Below are positions 1 through 9,390 of a stretch of DNA of 64,000 bases, one piece after another. Positions within the stretch are counted from its first letter, which is position 1. Each line of letters starts with the position of its first letter. Made by a program: the position numbers and the translations under genes. The notes under the pieces were generated by a model, which made no database searches, had not been told where the DNA came from, and worked only from the letters and a program-made list of their open reading frames with translations. Source of the DNA: Acidobacteriota bacterium (GTDB lineage: Bacteria; Acidobacteriota; Blastocatellia; RBC074); contig JAEUQO010000061.1 of NCBI GenBank assembly GCA_016789605.1, forward strand, positions 1 through 64,000. The letters run 5' to 3'.

Positions 1-2
1 CA

Positions 3-461
3 TTCACTTCATCGCTGAATTCCCAGGCTGCCACGACGATGGCGGATTTTTATGTGCCGATGACTGACGGCAAAAAATCAGATGCTCATTACCTGAAAGC
101 CTCTAAACTGCTGACGGCGTTGTGGGGCGTGGTGCAGATCATGACGGGCATGATCGCCGCGTTCTATCTGTCGCGCAGCATGGTTGATCAGGTGCTTGAT
201 ATCCAATCGTTCACTAATGGCGTCATCCTGGGAATCTTCTTCTTGGGAACGTTTACCAAACGCGTACAGTCTCCCGCCGCCATCATTGGCATCATCGTTG
301 GCGCGGCAGTGATGCTGTATGTCAAATTCAGAACTCCCATTTCCTGGCAATGGTATGTGGTGATTGGCTCGATGACGACATTTCTGGTTGGTTACCTGGC
401 CAGCTTTTTCAGCAAACAGCGCGTGGGCGCTGCTTCAACTTCAACCGCAATTTCAGAATGA
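3..461 (+). CDS. Sodium:solute symporter (SSS family), C-terminal part
   Basis: The 5' end lies outside the window; the reading frame is already open at base 3. The first visible residues ([17 protein letters not shown]) match the conserved SSS-family segment in which a Ser-rich stretch is followed by a DFY/D-x-Y motif. At least three hydrophobic segments follow (near residues 45-65, 70-85 and 90-135 of the visible part), as expected for the last helices of a Na+-driven symporter in the inner membrane. The substrate cannot be told from this part; sugars, sialic acid and organic acids are all known in the family. Its stop overlaps the start of the downstream GH3 glycosidase (ATGA), so the two are probably translated together, which favours a sugar or amino-sugar substrate (inference). 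Confidence 0.85.
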   Translation, partial: FTSSLNSQAATTMADFYVPMTDGKKSDAHYLKASKLLTALWGVVQIMTGMIAAFYLSRSMVDQVLDIQSFTNGVILGIFFLGTFTKRVQSPAAIIGIIVGAAVMLYVKFRTPISWQWYVVIGSMTTFLVGYLASFFSKQRVGAASTSTAISE

Positions 462-2386
462 GATTCAAAGTATTCCTTGCCATTTCCTTTTTGGCTTTAT
501 TTCTGTTTGATGCGCTGACGGCGGCGCAAGCGCCGAAGTATCAGCCGTTTGACCGCAAGCTTAGCAAGAAGGACGAAGACTGGGTGCGTAAAACGCTGAA
601 GTCACTGACGCTCGATGAAAAGATCGGGCAGATGATGTTTGCGGACGCCAACATCGTTTTCTGGAATCGAGAAAGCGACGAGTACAAAAAGCTCCAACAT
701 CACATTGTTGATAACAAAGTCGGTGGCGTGCTGATTTTTCGCAGCGAAGTTTGGCCGACGGCAGTGTTGGCTAATCGTTGGCAAGAGATGGCCAAAGTCC
801 CACTGCTGATTTCGTCTGATTTGGAAATGGGGATGGGCATGCGATTTGACGATACGCCGTGGTGGGCTCCGAATATGGCTGTGGCCGCGACGGGGGATGC
901 CAAATGGGCCCGGTTGCAAGGAGAAGCCACCGCGTTGCAAGCGCGTGCGATGGGAATCAACTGGCTGTTCGCGCCGACGGCGGATGTGAACAACAACCCC
1001 AATAACCCGGTCATTAACGTGCGCTCTTTTGGCGAAGACCCTCAGCAAGTCGCGGCGTTCACCAGGGCGTTTATCGAAGGCGCGCAAGGCGCTGGCGCAA
1101 TGGCCTGTGCCAAGCATTTTCCCGGACACGGCGACACCGCGACCGATTCGCACATCGGTTTGCCGGTGGTGGATGTCGCTCGTGAACGATTGCTGAATCT
1201 GGAGTTGGTGCCGTTTCGCGCCGCGATTGAGGCGCGGGTGGGCGGCGTGATGTCGGCGCATATTGCTTTGCCACAGATTGAGCCGGAACTGGCTGCGCCT
1301 GTGCGTGCGTTGAACGAGGGTGAAGCGGCGCGCGCCGAGTTTGTTTCGCAAACAGAATCAAATGCCGCGCGTGTCACGCTGCCCGGCACACTGTCACCCA
1401 AAATCCTGACCGGATTATTGCGTGAAGAATTGAAGTTCAACGGCGTCGTGGTCACAGATGCGATGAATATGGCGGGCGTGGCGGCTCGTTACACCCCTGG
1501 CGAAGCGGCGGTCAAAGCCATCAAGGCCGGCGTAGATATGATCGAAAAGTCGCCCGACATTGATGCTGCGATTGCCGGAATCAAAGACGCTGTGCAAAAA
1601 GGGGAGATCACAGAAGCGCGTATCAACGCATCGGTCGAACGTATTTTGCGCGCGAAAGTCGCGCTTGATCTGCACCGCAAAAAGACAGTTGATCTCAATG
1701 AGGTTGATCGCGCGATCAATCATCCATCGTTCAATGAGCTTGCACAGCAAATCGCCGATCGTTCGTTGACCTTGGTTCGTGACGAGCAAAAATTGTTGCC
1801 GCTGGCGGCGCTGGCTACGGCAACCCAAGGTGGTATCAATGCGCAAGGAATCAGCACAAATCAGCCGTCTGTTCGCCTCTTCAATCTGACATTCACCGAT
1901 GAAGATGATCGGGCGATTACCCGCACCCTTGTCGAAGAATTGCGCCAGCGGTCGGTTAGCGTGGAAAGTTACGTGCTGGATGCGCGCGCCAAAGAGGCAG
2001 AAATCGCCGCTGTTTTGGCAAAGCTGGACGGCGGGCAATTCGATGCCGTGTGTTATTCAGTAGCGGTGCGTGCACGCAGCGGAAAGGGAAGTGTGGCCTT
2101 GCCGCCGATTGGCAAACGACTGGCGGAGGAATTGCTCAGCCGCAAACGTCCATTGCTCGTAATCTCATTTGGCAACCCATATTTGCCGCTGGCGATTCCA
2201 CAGGCTCCCAGCTTTTTGCTGGCTTACAGTCCTTTTCCCGTGAGCCAACGAGCCGCTGCCAAAGCTTTGCTTGGTGAAATCGGAATCAATGGGAAATTGC
2301 CAGTGACGTTGCCTGGGCTGTTTCCGCGCGGTCACGGCTTGCAAGTTGAAAAGCGAATCACCGCGATGCCTGAAAAGAAAAACTAG
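458..2386 (+). CDS. Glycoside hydrolase family 3 (NagZ-like beta-N-acetylhexosaminidase), exported
   Basis: Predicted 642-residue glycosidase. The chosen ATG at 458 overlaps the stop of the symporter gene (ATGA) and gives a clean signal peptide ([17 protein letters not shown]...AQA); the open frame extends upstream only inside the symporter gene. The GH3 TIM-barrel spans about residues 40-375. It has the NagZ-subgroup signature [14 protein letters not shown] (about 218-231), whose Asp-His pair acts as the acid/base, and the nucleophile Asp about 334 in [10 protein letters not shown]. The C-terminal ~230 residues look like the second alpha/beta domain of two-domain GH3 enzymes. The role is likely release of N-acetylhexosamine or related sugars from peptidoglycan, chitin or glycans in the periplasm, feeding the co-translated transporter (inference). 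The family call is firm; the exact substrate is not known. Confidence 0.9.
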   Translation: MRFKVFLAISFLALFLFDALTAAQAPKYQPFDRKLSKKDEDWVRKTLKSLTLDEKIGQMMFADANIVFWNRESDEYKKLQHHIVDNKVGGVLIFRSEVWPTAVLANRWQEMAKVPLLISSDLEMGMGMRFDDTPWWAPNMAVAATGDAKWARLQGEATALQARAMGINWLFAPTADVNNNPNNPVINVRSFGEDPQQVAAFTRAFIEGAQGAGAMACAKHFPGHGDTATDSHIGLPVVDVARERLLNLELVPFRAAIEARVGGVMSAHIALPQIEPELAAPVRALNEGEAARAEFVSQTESNAARVTLPGTLSPKILTGLLREELKFNGVVVTDAMNMAGVAARYTPGEAAVKAIKAGVDMIEKSPDIDAAIAGIKDAVQKGEITEARINASVERILRAKVALDLHRKKTVDLNEVDRAINHPSFNELAQQIADRSLTLVRDEQKLLPLAALATATQGGINAQGISTNQPSVRLFNLTFTDEDDRAITRTLVEELRQRSVSVESYVLDARAKEAEIAAVLAKLDGGQFDAVCYSVAVRARSGKGSVALPPIGKRLAEELLSRKRPLLVISFGNPYLPLAIPQAPSFLLAYSPFPVSQRAAAKALLGEIGINGKLPVTLPGLFPRGHGLQVEKRITAMPEKKN

Positions 2387-2400
2387 CTCGACAGAAAGCC

Positions 2401-2436
2401 AAAAAGCGCGCCAACCGGATAGTTGGCGCGCTTTTT
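2401..2436. terminator. Bidirectional intrinsic terminator
   Basis: A perfect 15-bp inverted repeat (AAAAAGCGCGCCAAC / GTTGGCGCGCTTTTT) with a 6-base loop lies between the convergent GH3 gene and the VWA gene. The A-run and T-run on the two flanks make it usable from both directions. Confidence 0.9.
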
Positions 2437-2462
2437 GAATTTATGGTTCAAGGAACGGACGC

Positions 2463-3626
2463 TTAATCTTTGGGGGCAAAGTATCCGTTGCGTGAACGGA
2501 TGCGCAGTTCAGGTTGTTTGGGAACGCGCACCGAAATCCGGCGGAACTTGCCATCATTTACTTCGCTGGGCGAGTAATATCCCAGCAGATACTGAGCTTG
2601 CAGCTCCGCCGTAATCTGATTAAAGACCTGCTGCAAGTCTTCAAGTTTGTCCGGTAAGAACGCCATCCCACCCGTTTCCAGGGCCAGTTTTTGCATGCCG
2701 TCATGCCCGCGCACACTGATCTTGTTCAAAAAGATCGAAGGCCCGCTTGGGTTAATTGCATAAAACAGACACTCCGAGCGTTGCACTTCACGCAGGGCAT
2801 CACCCATTTTGAAACGTTCACTGTTGGTGTCTTCACCATCAGAAATGACGACAATGACGCGACGTGTTTCCGGGCTGGAATTGTCACTCAAATGACGCGC
2901 TGCTTTGACGACCGTGTCGAAAAAGGCGGTGGACTCTTCGGTTGGCTCGATCGTGCCAGCGCCCGCTATCGCTTGTTCAACATTCTCGGTGCGTGCAACA
3001 GATTGTTTGGGCGCACGTCCGATAGCAAAGATGGTAATCGCATCGCCTTGTTTGTGGACCCCTTTGAGAAAGCGTGTGGCGGCTTCGCGCTCAAAATCAA
3101 AACGATTTCGCACACTGCGCGATACATCAAAAAGCAACGCCATCTCAATGGGAGTTTTACCTGGTTCGCCCAAGGATTGCGCGGGTTGGGCGTGGCCGTC
3201 TTCTTCGATGATGAAATCTTCCGCCTTCAAGTTCCGAACCGGATTGCCATTGGCGTCGGTGACTGACACAGGAACTGCAACCAGGCGCGAGTCAATGCGC
3301 AGAGTTTCCAGCTCTGGCTCCTGGTCTTTTTTGTCTTTTGGGTTGGGATCTTGCGCCGCAGGCTGTGTTGCAGGCGGTTGTTGGCCTTGTGGTTGTCCGG
3401 GTTGTGCCGGTTGTGTTTCAGGTTTGGCGGGCGTATTCGGTTTGGGGTCTTGTGGTGTTTCGTTTACTCGGCGCGGGCGTTCAGTTTGCTCGCTTTGACT
3501 TGCTGGCGACTGGCCATTTGTTACCTGTAACGACGGCAACAGCGTCAGCCCGGCGACGATTCCGAGCGATAGTGTCAGGCGGCGCCACAACATCTGATTT
3601 CCTGTCTGAATCCCAGTTTTTCCCAT
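2463..3626 (-). CDS. VWFA-related acidobacterial domain protein, exported
   Basis: 387 residues. A membrane/signal segment (about 17-35; a second Met at 12 is an alternative start) is followed by a Pro/Gln/Lys-rich linker (about 40-105). Next comes a short beta-rich module (LVAVPVSVTDANGNPV, about 112-150), then a von Willebrand A domain (about 160-345) with the MIDAS triad visible as DVSRSVR near 168 and a later SDGED. The C-terminal half ends in a beta module typical of the 'VWFA-related Acidobacterial domain' family, which is expanded in Acidobacteria. Family members are thought to bind ligands outside the cytoplasm; no enzymatic role is known. It is convergent with the GH3 gene, with a shared terminator between them. 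Function beyond metal-dependent binding is unknown. Confidence 0.85.
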   Translation of the reverse strand: MGKTGIQTGNQMLWRRLTLSLGIVAGLTLLPSLQVTNGQSPASQSEQTERPRRVNETPQDPKPNTPAKPETQPAQPGQPQGQQPPATQPAAQDPNPKDKKDQEPELETLRIDSRLVAVPVSVTDANGNPVRNLKAEDFIIEEDGHAQPAQSLGEPGKTPIEMALLFDVSRSVRNRFDFEREAATRFLKGVHKQGDAITIFAIGRAPKQSVARTENVEQAIAGAGTIEPTEESTAFFDTVVKAARHLSDNSSPETRRVIVVISDGEDTNSERFKMGDALREVQRSECLFYAINPSGPSIFLNKISVRGHDGMQKLALETGGMAFLPDKLEDLQQVFNQITAELQAQYLLGYYSPSEVNDGKFRRISVRVPKQPELRIRSRNGYFAPKD

Positions 3627-3795
3627 AATCTCGCCCTTCTCCTTAGCTGATGAAAGTCCGATCGAACCGGGGGCTTTTGAAACATTGACCGCGCAAACGA
3701 AACGAGTGGCAAGTGCGTTTTTTCGTCACTCGCCACTCGTCATTACGTCCCACCGAAGCACGGAGTGGCTTCAGTTTGCGGTACTAGGTATCGAG

Positions 3796-4836
3796 TTATT
3801 GTTCACCACCGGTGCTATTGGGTCTCGAAACGGTGACAGGAGCCGGCGGAGCCGTCAAGCCACGGTTGACCAGCACTTTGACTTCCACGCGACGGTTTTG
3901 TTCACGACCTTCGCGCGTTTCGTTGTCGGCGACGGGTTTCAGCGTGCCATAACCAAACGGCGTGATGATCCGGCGCAGCGGAATGTCGTGGCGTTGCACC
4001 AAATAGGTGACCACTGCGTCAGCGCGTTGCTGGCTCAACTTTTGGTTCAACTCAGCTTTGCCTTCGGCAGAAGCGAATCCGGTGACTTCAATGATGTAGG
4101 CCTTTTCGACTTTGGCTTGCTGGGCGATTTCATCCAGCGTCATCATCGCTTCTGGCGTCAATTTGGCGCTGGCCACTTTGAAGTTGACCATAATGCCGCG
4201 TTTTTCCTGATATTCGTCCAGGCTGGTGACCAACTGATCAATGCGTTTGTTGGTCATTTCAACGCCCGTAACTGCTGCGTTCGCTGTCGCTTGCGCTGTG
4301 TTGACCTGCGTGCGCGTTTCGGTCGTGATGGCGTTCAACTCATCAATCTGACCGGAAATGCGGCGGGCATTTTCTTCTACCTGCGTGATTTTGGTTTCGG
4401 TTCTGTCAACGCGACCTTCGACCGGTGTCACACGAGATTCAACCGTACGAGCCACCACCAACGCATCATCAGTCATTTTGACTTTTTCGGCCACCAAAGC
4501 GCCGTCGGCATTGCTGCGGCCTTCAACTTGGACCGTCAAGCCGCGCAACAATTGCGTCGTGCCATAATTTTTGGAGCGACGAAACGGATTGCTTTTCTTT
4601 TCTTCGACTTTGGTGGTGTTGTCGAGCACGACTTTAATGTGACGATTGTTCAAGTCGCGGACGATAAACGTATCAACATCACGGCTGACGATGACGCCAG
4701 TGAGTTTGTTTTTGCCAGGGGCGACTTTGTCGATCTGACTGGCATCCACCTGACTATTTTTGTCCTGTGCTTGGGCACCGCTATTCAAACTGATTGCCAA
4801 CCCCAGCAACATCAATGCAAAAAGATTCTTCTTCAT
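3796..4836 (-). CDS. OmpA-family envelope protein
   Basis: 346 residues from the ATG at 4836, chosen because GGGAGG sits 9 bases upstream and the product then begins with a signal peptide (MKKNLFALMLLGLAIS...AQAQ). Longer upstream frames lack these. The N-terminal ~90 residues form a small beta domain resembling DUF5666-like modules (VIVSRDVDTFIVRDLNNRHI). Residues about 115-215 are heptad-rich and likely a coiled coil. The C-terminal OmpA-like domain (about 220-335) carries the peptidoglycan-binding features ASAEGKAELNQKLSQQRAD and REGREQNRRVEV. The protein probably bridges the outer envelope and peptidoglycan, with the coiled coil as spacer. A Ser/Thr/Pro-rich tail follows the domain. Confidence 0.88.
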   Translation of the reverse strand: MKKNLFALMLLGLAISLNSGAQAQDKNSQVDASQIDKVAPGKNKLTGVIVSRDVDTFIVRDLNNRHIKVVLDNTTKVEEKKSNPFRRSKNYGTTQLLRGLTVQVEGRSNADGALVAEKVKMTDDALVVARTVESRVTPVEGRVDRTETKITQVEENARRISGQIDELNAITTETRTQVNTAQATANAAVTGVEMTNKRIDQLVTSLDEYQEKRGIMVNFKVASAKLTPEAMMTLDEIAQQAKVEKAYIIEVTGFASAEGKAELNQKLSQQRADAVVTYLVQRHDIPLRRIITPFGYGTLKPVADNETREGREQNRRVEVKVLVNRGLTAPPAPVTVSRPNSTGGEQ

Positions 4837-5362
4837 ATTCTGACCCTCCCAGTGAAAGTGTTTAAACTCGATTCTAAGATTAGTACCGCTGCCAAAGATA
4901 GAGCAAGTGCCATACCAATATTTTGTGTAAGACATACAGTGCTTAATTTTCAATACTTTACCACATTGAAATTGAACTGATTACTGATGTTTGATGATTT
5001 TCAGTGTTTTAAGATCGTGCAGTCGCGAAAAATACAGTGGAGATATTACGTACACACGGGAGAAAATTACACGATCTGAAATCATTCAAAGAGCAATCTG
5101 CCAAATATGATTAATGGGTTCAGGCAGAGAACGCTGACATTGTGGTCAGCTTGCGCAAACGAGATGCAACGGCATACACGAAAATGTGGCGGATTTGCAC
5201 CAAAAAGGCGAGGCCAGGTTGCTGTGCAGGTTGAAGCTTGAAATACAAATGCTTCCCAGCGTTTTCTGCAAGACTGCGAAATGGTAACCGTTCACTGGTC
5301 AGCCCCTAAGAATCGTCAACACTCAGTCAATAAACAACCTTGGCGTAAACTGGGAGGAAATT
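4837..5362. other. Divergent intergenic region, AT-rich, no gene seen
   Basis: 526 bases separate the divergent OmpA-like and VIT/VWA genes. The middle (about 4860-5110) is clearly AT-richer than the flanking genes. It contains a spaced inverted pair GATCGTG/CACGATC near 5013 and 5077. No ORF with a plausible start, no tRNA and no convincing consensus promoter was found; both promoters must lie here. Confidence 0.5.
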
Positions 5363-7657
5363 ATGAATTGGAATCGCATCTCAGCGAGACAGATCGGTCT
5401 GTTGCTGGTCGCCACCGTTTTTCTGGAGCTTGCCGCTTTTGCGCAAGGCGTCATTGTGCCGCGGCCTTGTGAGCGGCCAGAACATCGTTGTCCGCCGCCA
5501 AGCATCTGGCCGGAAATTCCGCGCACGCTCAAAGTCAAAAGCATTCGCTTTACCACCAAAATCACTGAGCAAGTGGCTGTGACGCACGTTGAGCAGGTTT
5601 TCGAAAACAATACTGCTTACACGCTAGAAGGCGTGTACTTCTTTCCACTGCCAGACAATGTCTCAATTACCGAGTTTGCGATGTGGGATGGCGAGCGGCG
5701 TTTGGTTGGTGAAGTTCGTTCGCGCGAAGAGGCACGTCAAATTTACAACCAGATCGTGCGTTCGCAGCGTGATCCGGCATTGTTGGAGTACGCAGGGAAA
5801 AACCTGTTTCAAGCCAGTGTTTTTCCCATCGCGCCTCGAAGCGACAAAAAAATCGAATTGACTTACAGCCAGGTGCTCAGCAACGAGAGCGGCATGGTGG
5901 CGTACAAGTATCCGCTGGGAACCGGCTGGCGCGCTTACGGACAAGTTCCGCGCCGCCCCGTGCCATTGCCCGGGCCACAACCTCGGCAGGCCCCTGTCGA
6001 AGAGCAAGAGCAGATTGATCCACGGTCGGATGCGAGCTTTTCTACCAATATTTCAGGGCAGATCGAAATTCATTCACGCCTACCGATCAAAGGCGTGTAT
6101 TCGCCTTCGCATCAACTTGAAGTCAAACGAGACGGCGAACAGGTGGCGCGTGCAAGTTTTGAAACGCGGGCAAGCTCTGCTCAAAGTGACTTTCAGTTGT
6201 TTTACACACTTTCCAACGAAGACTTTGGCGTTTCGTTGTTGACCTATCGCGAGCCCGGAAAAGATGGCTACTTTCTGTTGCTGGTGTCGCCAAAAGCGGA
6301 ACTGAAAAAGGGAGAGGTCGTGGCCAAAGATGTTCTGTTCGTGCTCGACACCTCAGGCTCAATGGCGAGCGCAGGCAAGATGGATAAGGCAAAGGCAGCA
6401 TTGCGGTTTGGGGTTGAACAACTGGATGCACGCGACCGATTCAACATTATTTCTTTTGCCGGCGAAGAGCATTTGTTGCACGAAGGAATGAAACTCGCCA
6501 ACAAGGAAGCCAAGGCGTTGGCGCTGGAATTTATCGAGAAGATGCGGGCGACCGGCGGCACCAACATCAACGATGCGATGTTGGCAGGGTTGAAACAGCT
6601 TCAGCGCAGCGAGCGACCGCAAATCGTCGTGCTCATTACGGATGGGCAGCCTACGGTTGGCGAAACCAAAGCCCAACGCATCATGGGCAATGTAAAAGAG
6701 TCCAATTCAGTACGTGCACGCGTCTTTACCTTTGGCGTGGGATATGACGTGAACACGGTTTTGCTGGACGGTTTGGCAAACGACAATCGCGGTTCTGTCG
6801 AATATATCGAACCCAATGAAGACATTGAGATCAAAGTCTCGAACTTTTTTGCCAAGATCAATCACCCTGTACTGAGCGATTTGAAACTGGATTTTGCTGG
6901 TGTTTCGACTGCGCAGGTTTATCCGCGCATCTTGCCAGACCTTTTTCATGGATCGCAGTTGGTTTTGGTGGGACGCTATCAGTCTGCGCGGGGCGAGCCT
7001 CGCGTAACGTTGACCGGAAACGTGAATGGGCGAGAACGCCGGTTTAACTATGACGATTTGGCGTTTTCCGAACAGGCGACAGGGCAGGATTTCTTGCCGC
7101 ATTTGTGGGCGATGCGACGCGTTGGGCATTTGCTTGACCAGATCAAACTCAATGGCGAAGCAAAAGAACTGCGCGATGAAATCGTCGAATTGGGCACGCG
7201 TTATGGCATCGTGACACCTTATACCTCGTATCTGGTGCAGGAGCCGGGAACGCGCTTGATCGGCGGGAACGCAACACCCAGGCAGATGCGCAAATCACCG
7301 GAAAGACCCGCGCCGGAAGCACGCGACGCGTTAAGCGCCGTTGCCGGACAGGAAGCCGTTGTGCTGAGCAAAGACAAAGAACGTTTGCGACAGGCCGAAC
7401 AGGTGAAAACTCAGCCAACTGTGGTCGCAAACAGCGGACGGCGGCGTGTGGCTGATAAAACCTTCACGTTAAAAGAGGGGATTTGGCAGGACGACGAGTT
7501 TTCGGCGGAGCGCCAGTTGCCGGTGGTACGTTTGAAGTTTGCCAGCGACGAATACTTCGATTTGATCAGCAAGGAGCCAAAACTGGCCGAGTATTTCGCG
7601 CTCGGCGAACGTGTCATCGTTGTCTGGAACGGAAAAGTCTTGCGGGTCGAAGAGTGA
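5363..7657 (+). CDS. VIT and VWA domain protein, exported
   Basis: 764 residues with a strong Shine-Dalgarno (GGGAGG, 5350) and a signal peptide (about 10-28). A VIT (inter-alpha-trypsin inhibitor) domain covers about 45-185, including the typical VYFFPLPDNVSITEF segment and the REEARQIYNQ helix. A VWA domain begins near 320 with a complete MIDAS: DTSGSM (about 328-333), TGGTNINDAM and ITDGQP. The C-terminal ~150 residues have a short basic, Pro-rich linker and a final beta domain. Bacterial VIT-VWA proteins are secreted or surface proteins of poorly known function; metal-dependent ligand binding is expected. An intrinsic terminator follows, so this appears to be a single-gene transcript. Confidence 0.88.
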   Translation: MNWNRISARQIGLLLVATVFLELAAFAQGVIVPRPCERPEHRCPPPSIWPEIPRTLKVKSIRFTTKITEQVAVTHVEQVFENNTAYTLEGVYFFPLPDNVSITEFAMWDGERRLVGEVRSREEARQIYNQIVRSQRDPALLEYAGKNLFQASVFPIAPRSDKKIELTYSQVLSNESGMVAYKYPLGTGWRAYGQVPRRPVPLPGPQPRQAPVEEQEQIDPRSDASFSTNISGQIEIHSRLPIKGVYSPSHQLEVKRDGEQVARASFETRASSAQSDFQLFYTLSNEDFGVSLLTYREPGKDGYFLLLVSPKAELKKGEVVAKDVLFVLDTSGSMASAGKMDKAKAALRFGVEQLDARDRFNIISFAGEEHLLHEGMKLANKEAKALALEFIEKMRATGGTNINDAMLAGLKQLQRSERPQIVVLITDGQPTVGETKAQRIMGNVKESNSVRARVFTFGVGYDVNTVLLDGLANDNRGSVEYIEPNEDIEIKVSNFFAKINHPVLSDLKLDFAGVSTAQVYPRILPDLFHGSQLVLVGRYQSARGEPRVTLTGNVNGRERRFNYDDLAFSEQATGQDFLPHLWAMRRVGHLLDQIKLNGEAKELRDEIVELGTRYGIVTPYTSYLVQEPGTRLIGGNATPRQMRKSPERPAPEARDALSAVAGQEAVVLSKDKERLRQAEQVKTQPTVVANSGRRRVADKTFTLKEGIWQDDEFSAERQLPVVRLKFASDEYFDLISKEPKLAEYFALGERVIVVWNGKVLRVEE

Positions 7658-7667
7658 TCCTAACAAG

Positions 7668-7706
7668 GTCAGTTCGCGGTCAATCATTGGCCGCGAACTG
7701 ACTTTT
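7668..7706 (+). terminator. Intrinsic terminator after the VIT/VWA gene
   Basis: A 12-bp perfect stem (GTCAGTTCGCGG / CCGCGAACTGAC) with an 11-base loop is followed by TTTT, ten bases after the stop codon. Confidence 0.8.
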
Positions 7707-7802
7707 CCCGCCTGTGCAATTGGCCTCGTTTAAGCCACAATGTCCCGCCAGAAAAATCAGGCAATCATTCGCAGATTCGCTACAAACAGAAAGGACATTT
7801 GC

Positions 7803-9389
7803 ATGCCTTATTTCCGCAAGGTTGGCTTGTGTGTGTTTGCGCTTTGGCTATTGGCTTCATCCGTCACGATGGCGCAAACAGTAGCTGTGACTTCGCCGTT
7901 GCGTTTTCGCGTGACGCTTTCCTCAGACATCGCACCGGCAGGCGCTTCAGGCCGCTTGTTGATCTTGATGACGGACGCCGCTCAGCCGCAGCAGGTCATT
8001 CGCATTGGTTTCATTCCCGGTAGCACCTGGATTGCGGCGCAAGAGGTCGCCCACTTTGCGTCAGGAGCAACCATCGAATTCAACCCGGACGTAAAAGCCT
8101 ATCCGCAGCCTTTTTCACGAGCAAAAGTTGGCACCTACCAGGTGATGGCGCTGCTCGACGTCAATCACAGTTATGCCTATAACGGCGAGGGTGAAGGCGA
8201 CGTCGTGAGCGCTGTCGTGAAAGTCGAAAATCTGAATCCGGCGGATAGCAAGCCTGTGGAACTGACTCTCGCGCGTGTTTTGCCAGGTCGCGCGAAACCT
8301 GCCGAGACAGAAAACATCAAGCTGTCTGAATTTCAAAGTCCGGCGTTGACGGCATTCTGGGGGCGACCGGTGTTGATGCGTGCAGGCGTGGTGTTGCCGC
8401 CGGGATATGCCAGCAATACGCAAAAACGTTATCCGGTCGTGTATCACGTACACGGATTCGGCGGCGATCATACGGCTGCCTGGCGGCAAGGCGCGCAGTT
8501 GGTCAAAGAGATGTCTGAGGGGAAACACGCCGAAATGATTCACGTTTATCTGGATGGCTCTTTTCCCACCGGACATCACGAATTTGCCGATTCGGTGAAT
8601 AACGGCCCGTGGGGCCGCGCACTGACAGAAGAATTCGTGCCGCATTTGGAAAAGGCTTTTCGCGCTGTTGCGCAGCCGTATGCACGGTTTTTGACAGGGC
8701 ATTCGTCAGGCGGTTGGAGCACCTTGTGGCTACAGGTGACGTATCCCGATTTTTTCGGCGGCACGTGGTCAACTGCGCCTGACCCCGTGGATTTGCGCAG
8801 TTGGACGGGTATTAACGCCACGACAGGTTCAACCGACAACGCCTATCGCAACGCTGACGGCAGCCCGCGGCAATTGGTGCGACGCAATGGGCAATGGATT
8901 GTTTCGATTGAACAGTTCGCCCGTCAAGAAGACGTTTCCGGGGAATATGGTGGACAGTTCGCTTCGTTTGAATGGGTGTGGAGTCCGCGCGGACAGGATG
9001 GGCGTCCAATGCCTTTGTTCAACCGCGAAACCGGCGTCCTGGATCCCGCAGTGATCACCGCCTGGCAACGTTACGACATTCGGCTGATCCTGGAACGGAA
9101 TTGGCAAACACTTGGCCCCAAGCTTAAAGGCAAGCTGAATGTGATTTGCGGAGATGCAGATACATTTCGTCTGGAAGAGGCGGTCAAAATGCTTTGCGCC
9201 TTTTTCAAAGAGAAGGGGAGCGATGCCGTCTGTGAACTCGTTCCCGGACGCGATCATGGCAATTTGTCTCAGCCTTACCAGACATTCCCGAACGGGTTGG
9301 CAATACGCATCTATCAGGAAATGGGCGCGAAGTATGCTGCGGCAGCTAGAAGTACGCCCGCTGGAAAAACGAAAAGCGCCAAACCGTAA
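7803..9389 (+). CDS. Secreted alpha/beta-hydrolase, esterase D / putative esterase family
   Basis: 528 residues. The ATG at 7803 is preferred: AAAGGA lies 10 bases upstream and the product starts with a signal peptide (MPYFRKVGLCVFALWLLAS...AQ). The N-terminal ~170 residues are a beta-rich domain. The PF00756-type esterase domain follows (about 195-515), with YPVVYHVHGFGGDH near the oxyanion region, nucleophile Ser301 in GHSSGG, and a C-terminal GRDHGN that supplies the likely catalytic His. The acid is probably in the CGDADTF segment. Such enzymes hydrolyse acyl esters on carbohydrates or siderophores; the substrate here is unknown. The gene ends one base before the convergent histidine kinase gene, so the two have no room for separate terminators. 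Confidence 0.83.
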   Translation: MPYFRKVGLCVFALWLLASSVTMAQTVAVTSPLRFRVTLSSDIAPAGASGRLLILMTDAAQPQQVIRIGFIPGSTWIAAQEVAHFASGATIEFNPDVKAYPQPFSRAKVGTYQVMALLDVNHSYAYNGEGEGDVVSAVVKVENLNPADSKPVELTLARVLPGRAKPAETENIKLSEFQSPALTAFWGRPVLMRAGVVLPPGYASNTQKRYPVVYHVHGFGGDHTAAWRQGAQLVKEMSEGKHAEMIHVYLDGSFPTGHHEFADSVNNGPWGRALTEEFVPHLEKAFRAVAQPYARFLTGHSSGGWSTLWLQVTYPDFFGGTWSTAPDPVDLRSWTGINATTGSTDNAYRNADGSPRQLVRRNGQWIVSIEQFARQEDVSGEYGGQFASFEWVWSPRGQDGRPMPLFNRETGVLDPAVITAWQRYDIRLILERNWQTLGPKLKGKLNVICGDADTFRLEEAVKMLCAFFKEKGSDAVCELVPGRDHGNLSQPYQTFPNGLAIRIYQEMGAKYAAAARSTPAGKTKSAKP

Positions 9390-9390
9390 G

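Noticed and set aside
350-457. Upstream extension of the GH3 frame to 350.
   Set aside because: It lies inside the symporter gene. The ATG at 458 overlaps its stop and starts a proper signal peptide.
3685-4980. Long plus-strand frame opposite the OmpA-like gene.
   Set aside because: Shadow of the real minus-strand gene. Composition is Phe/His/Arg-rich with no known motif.
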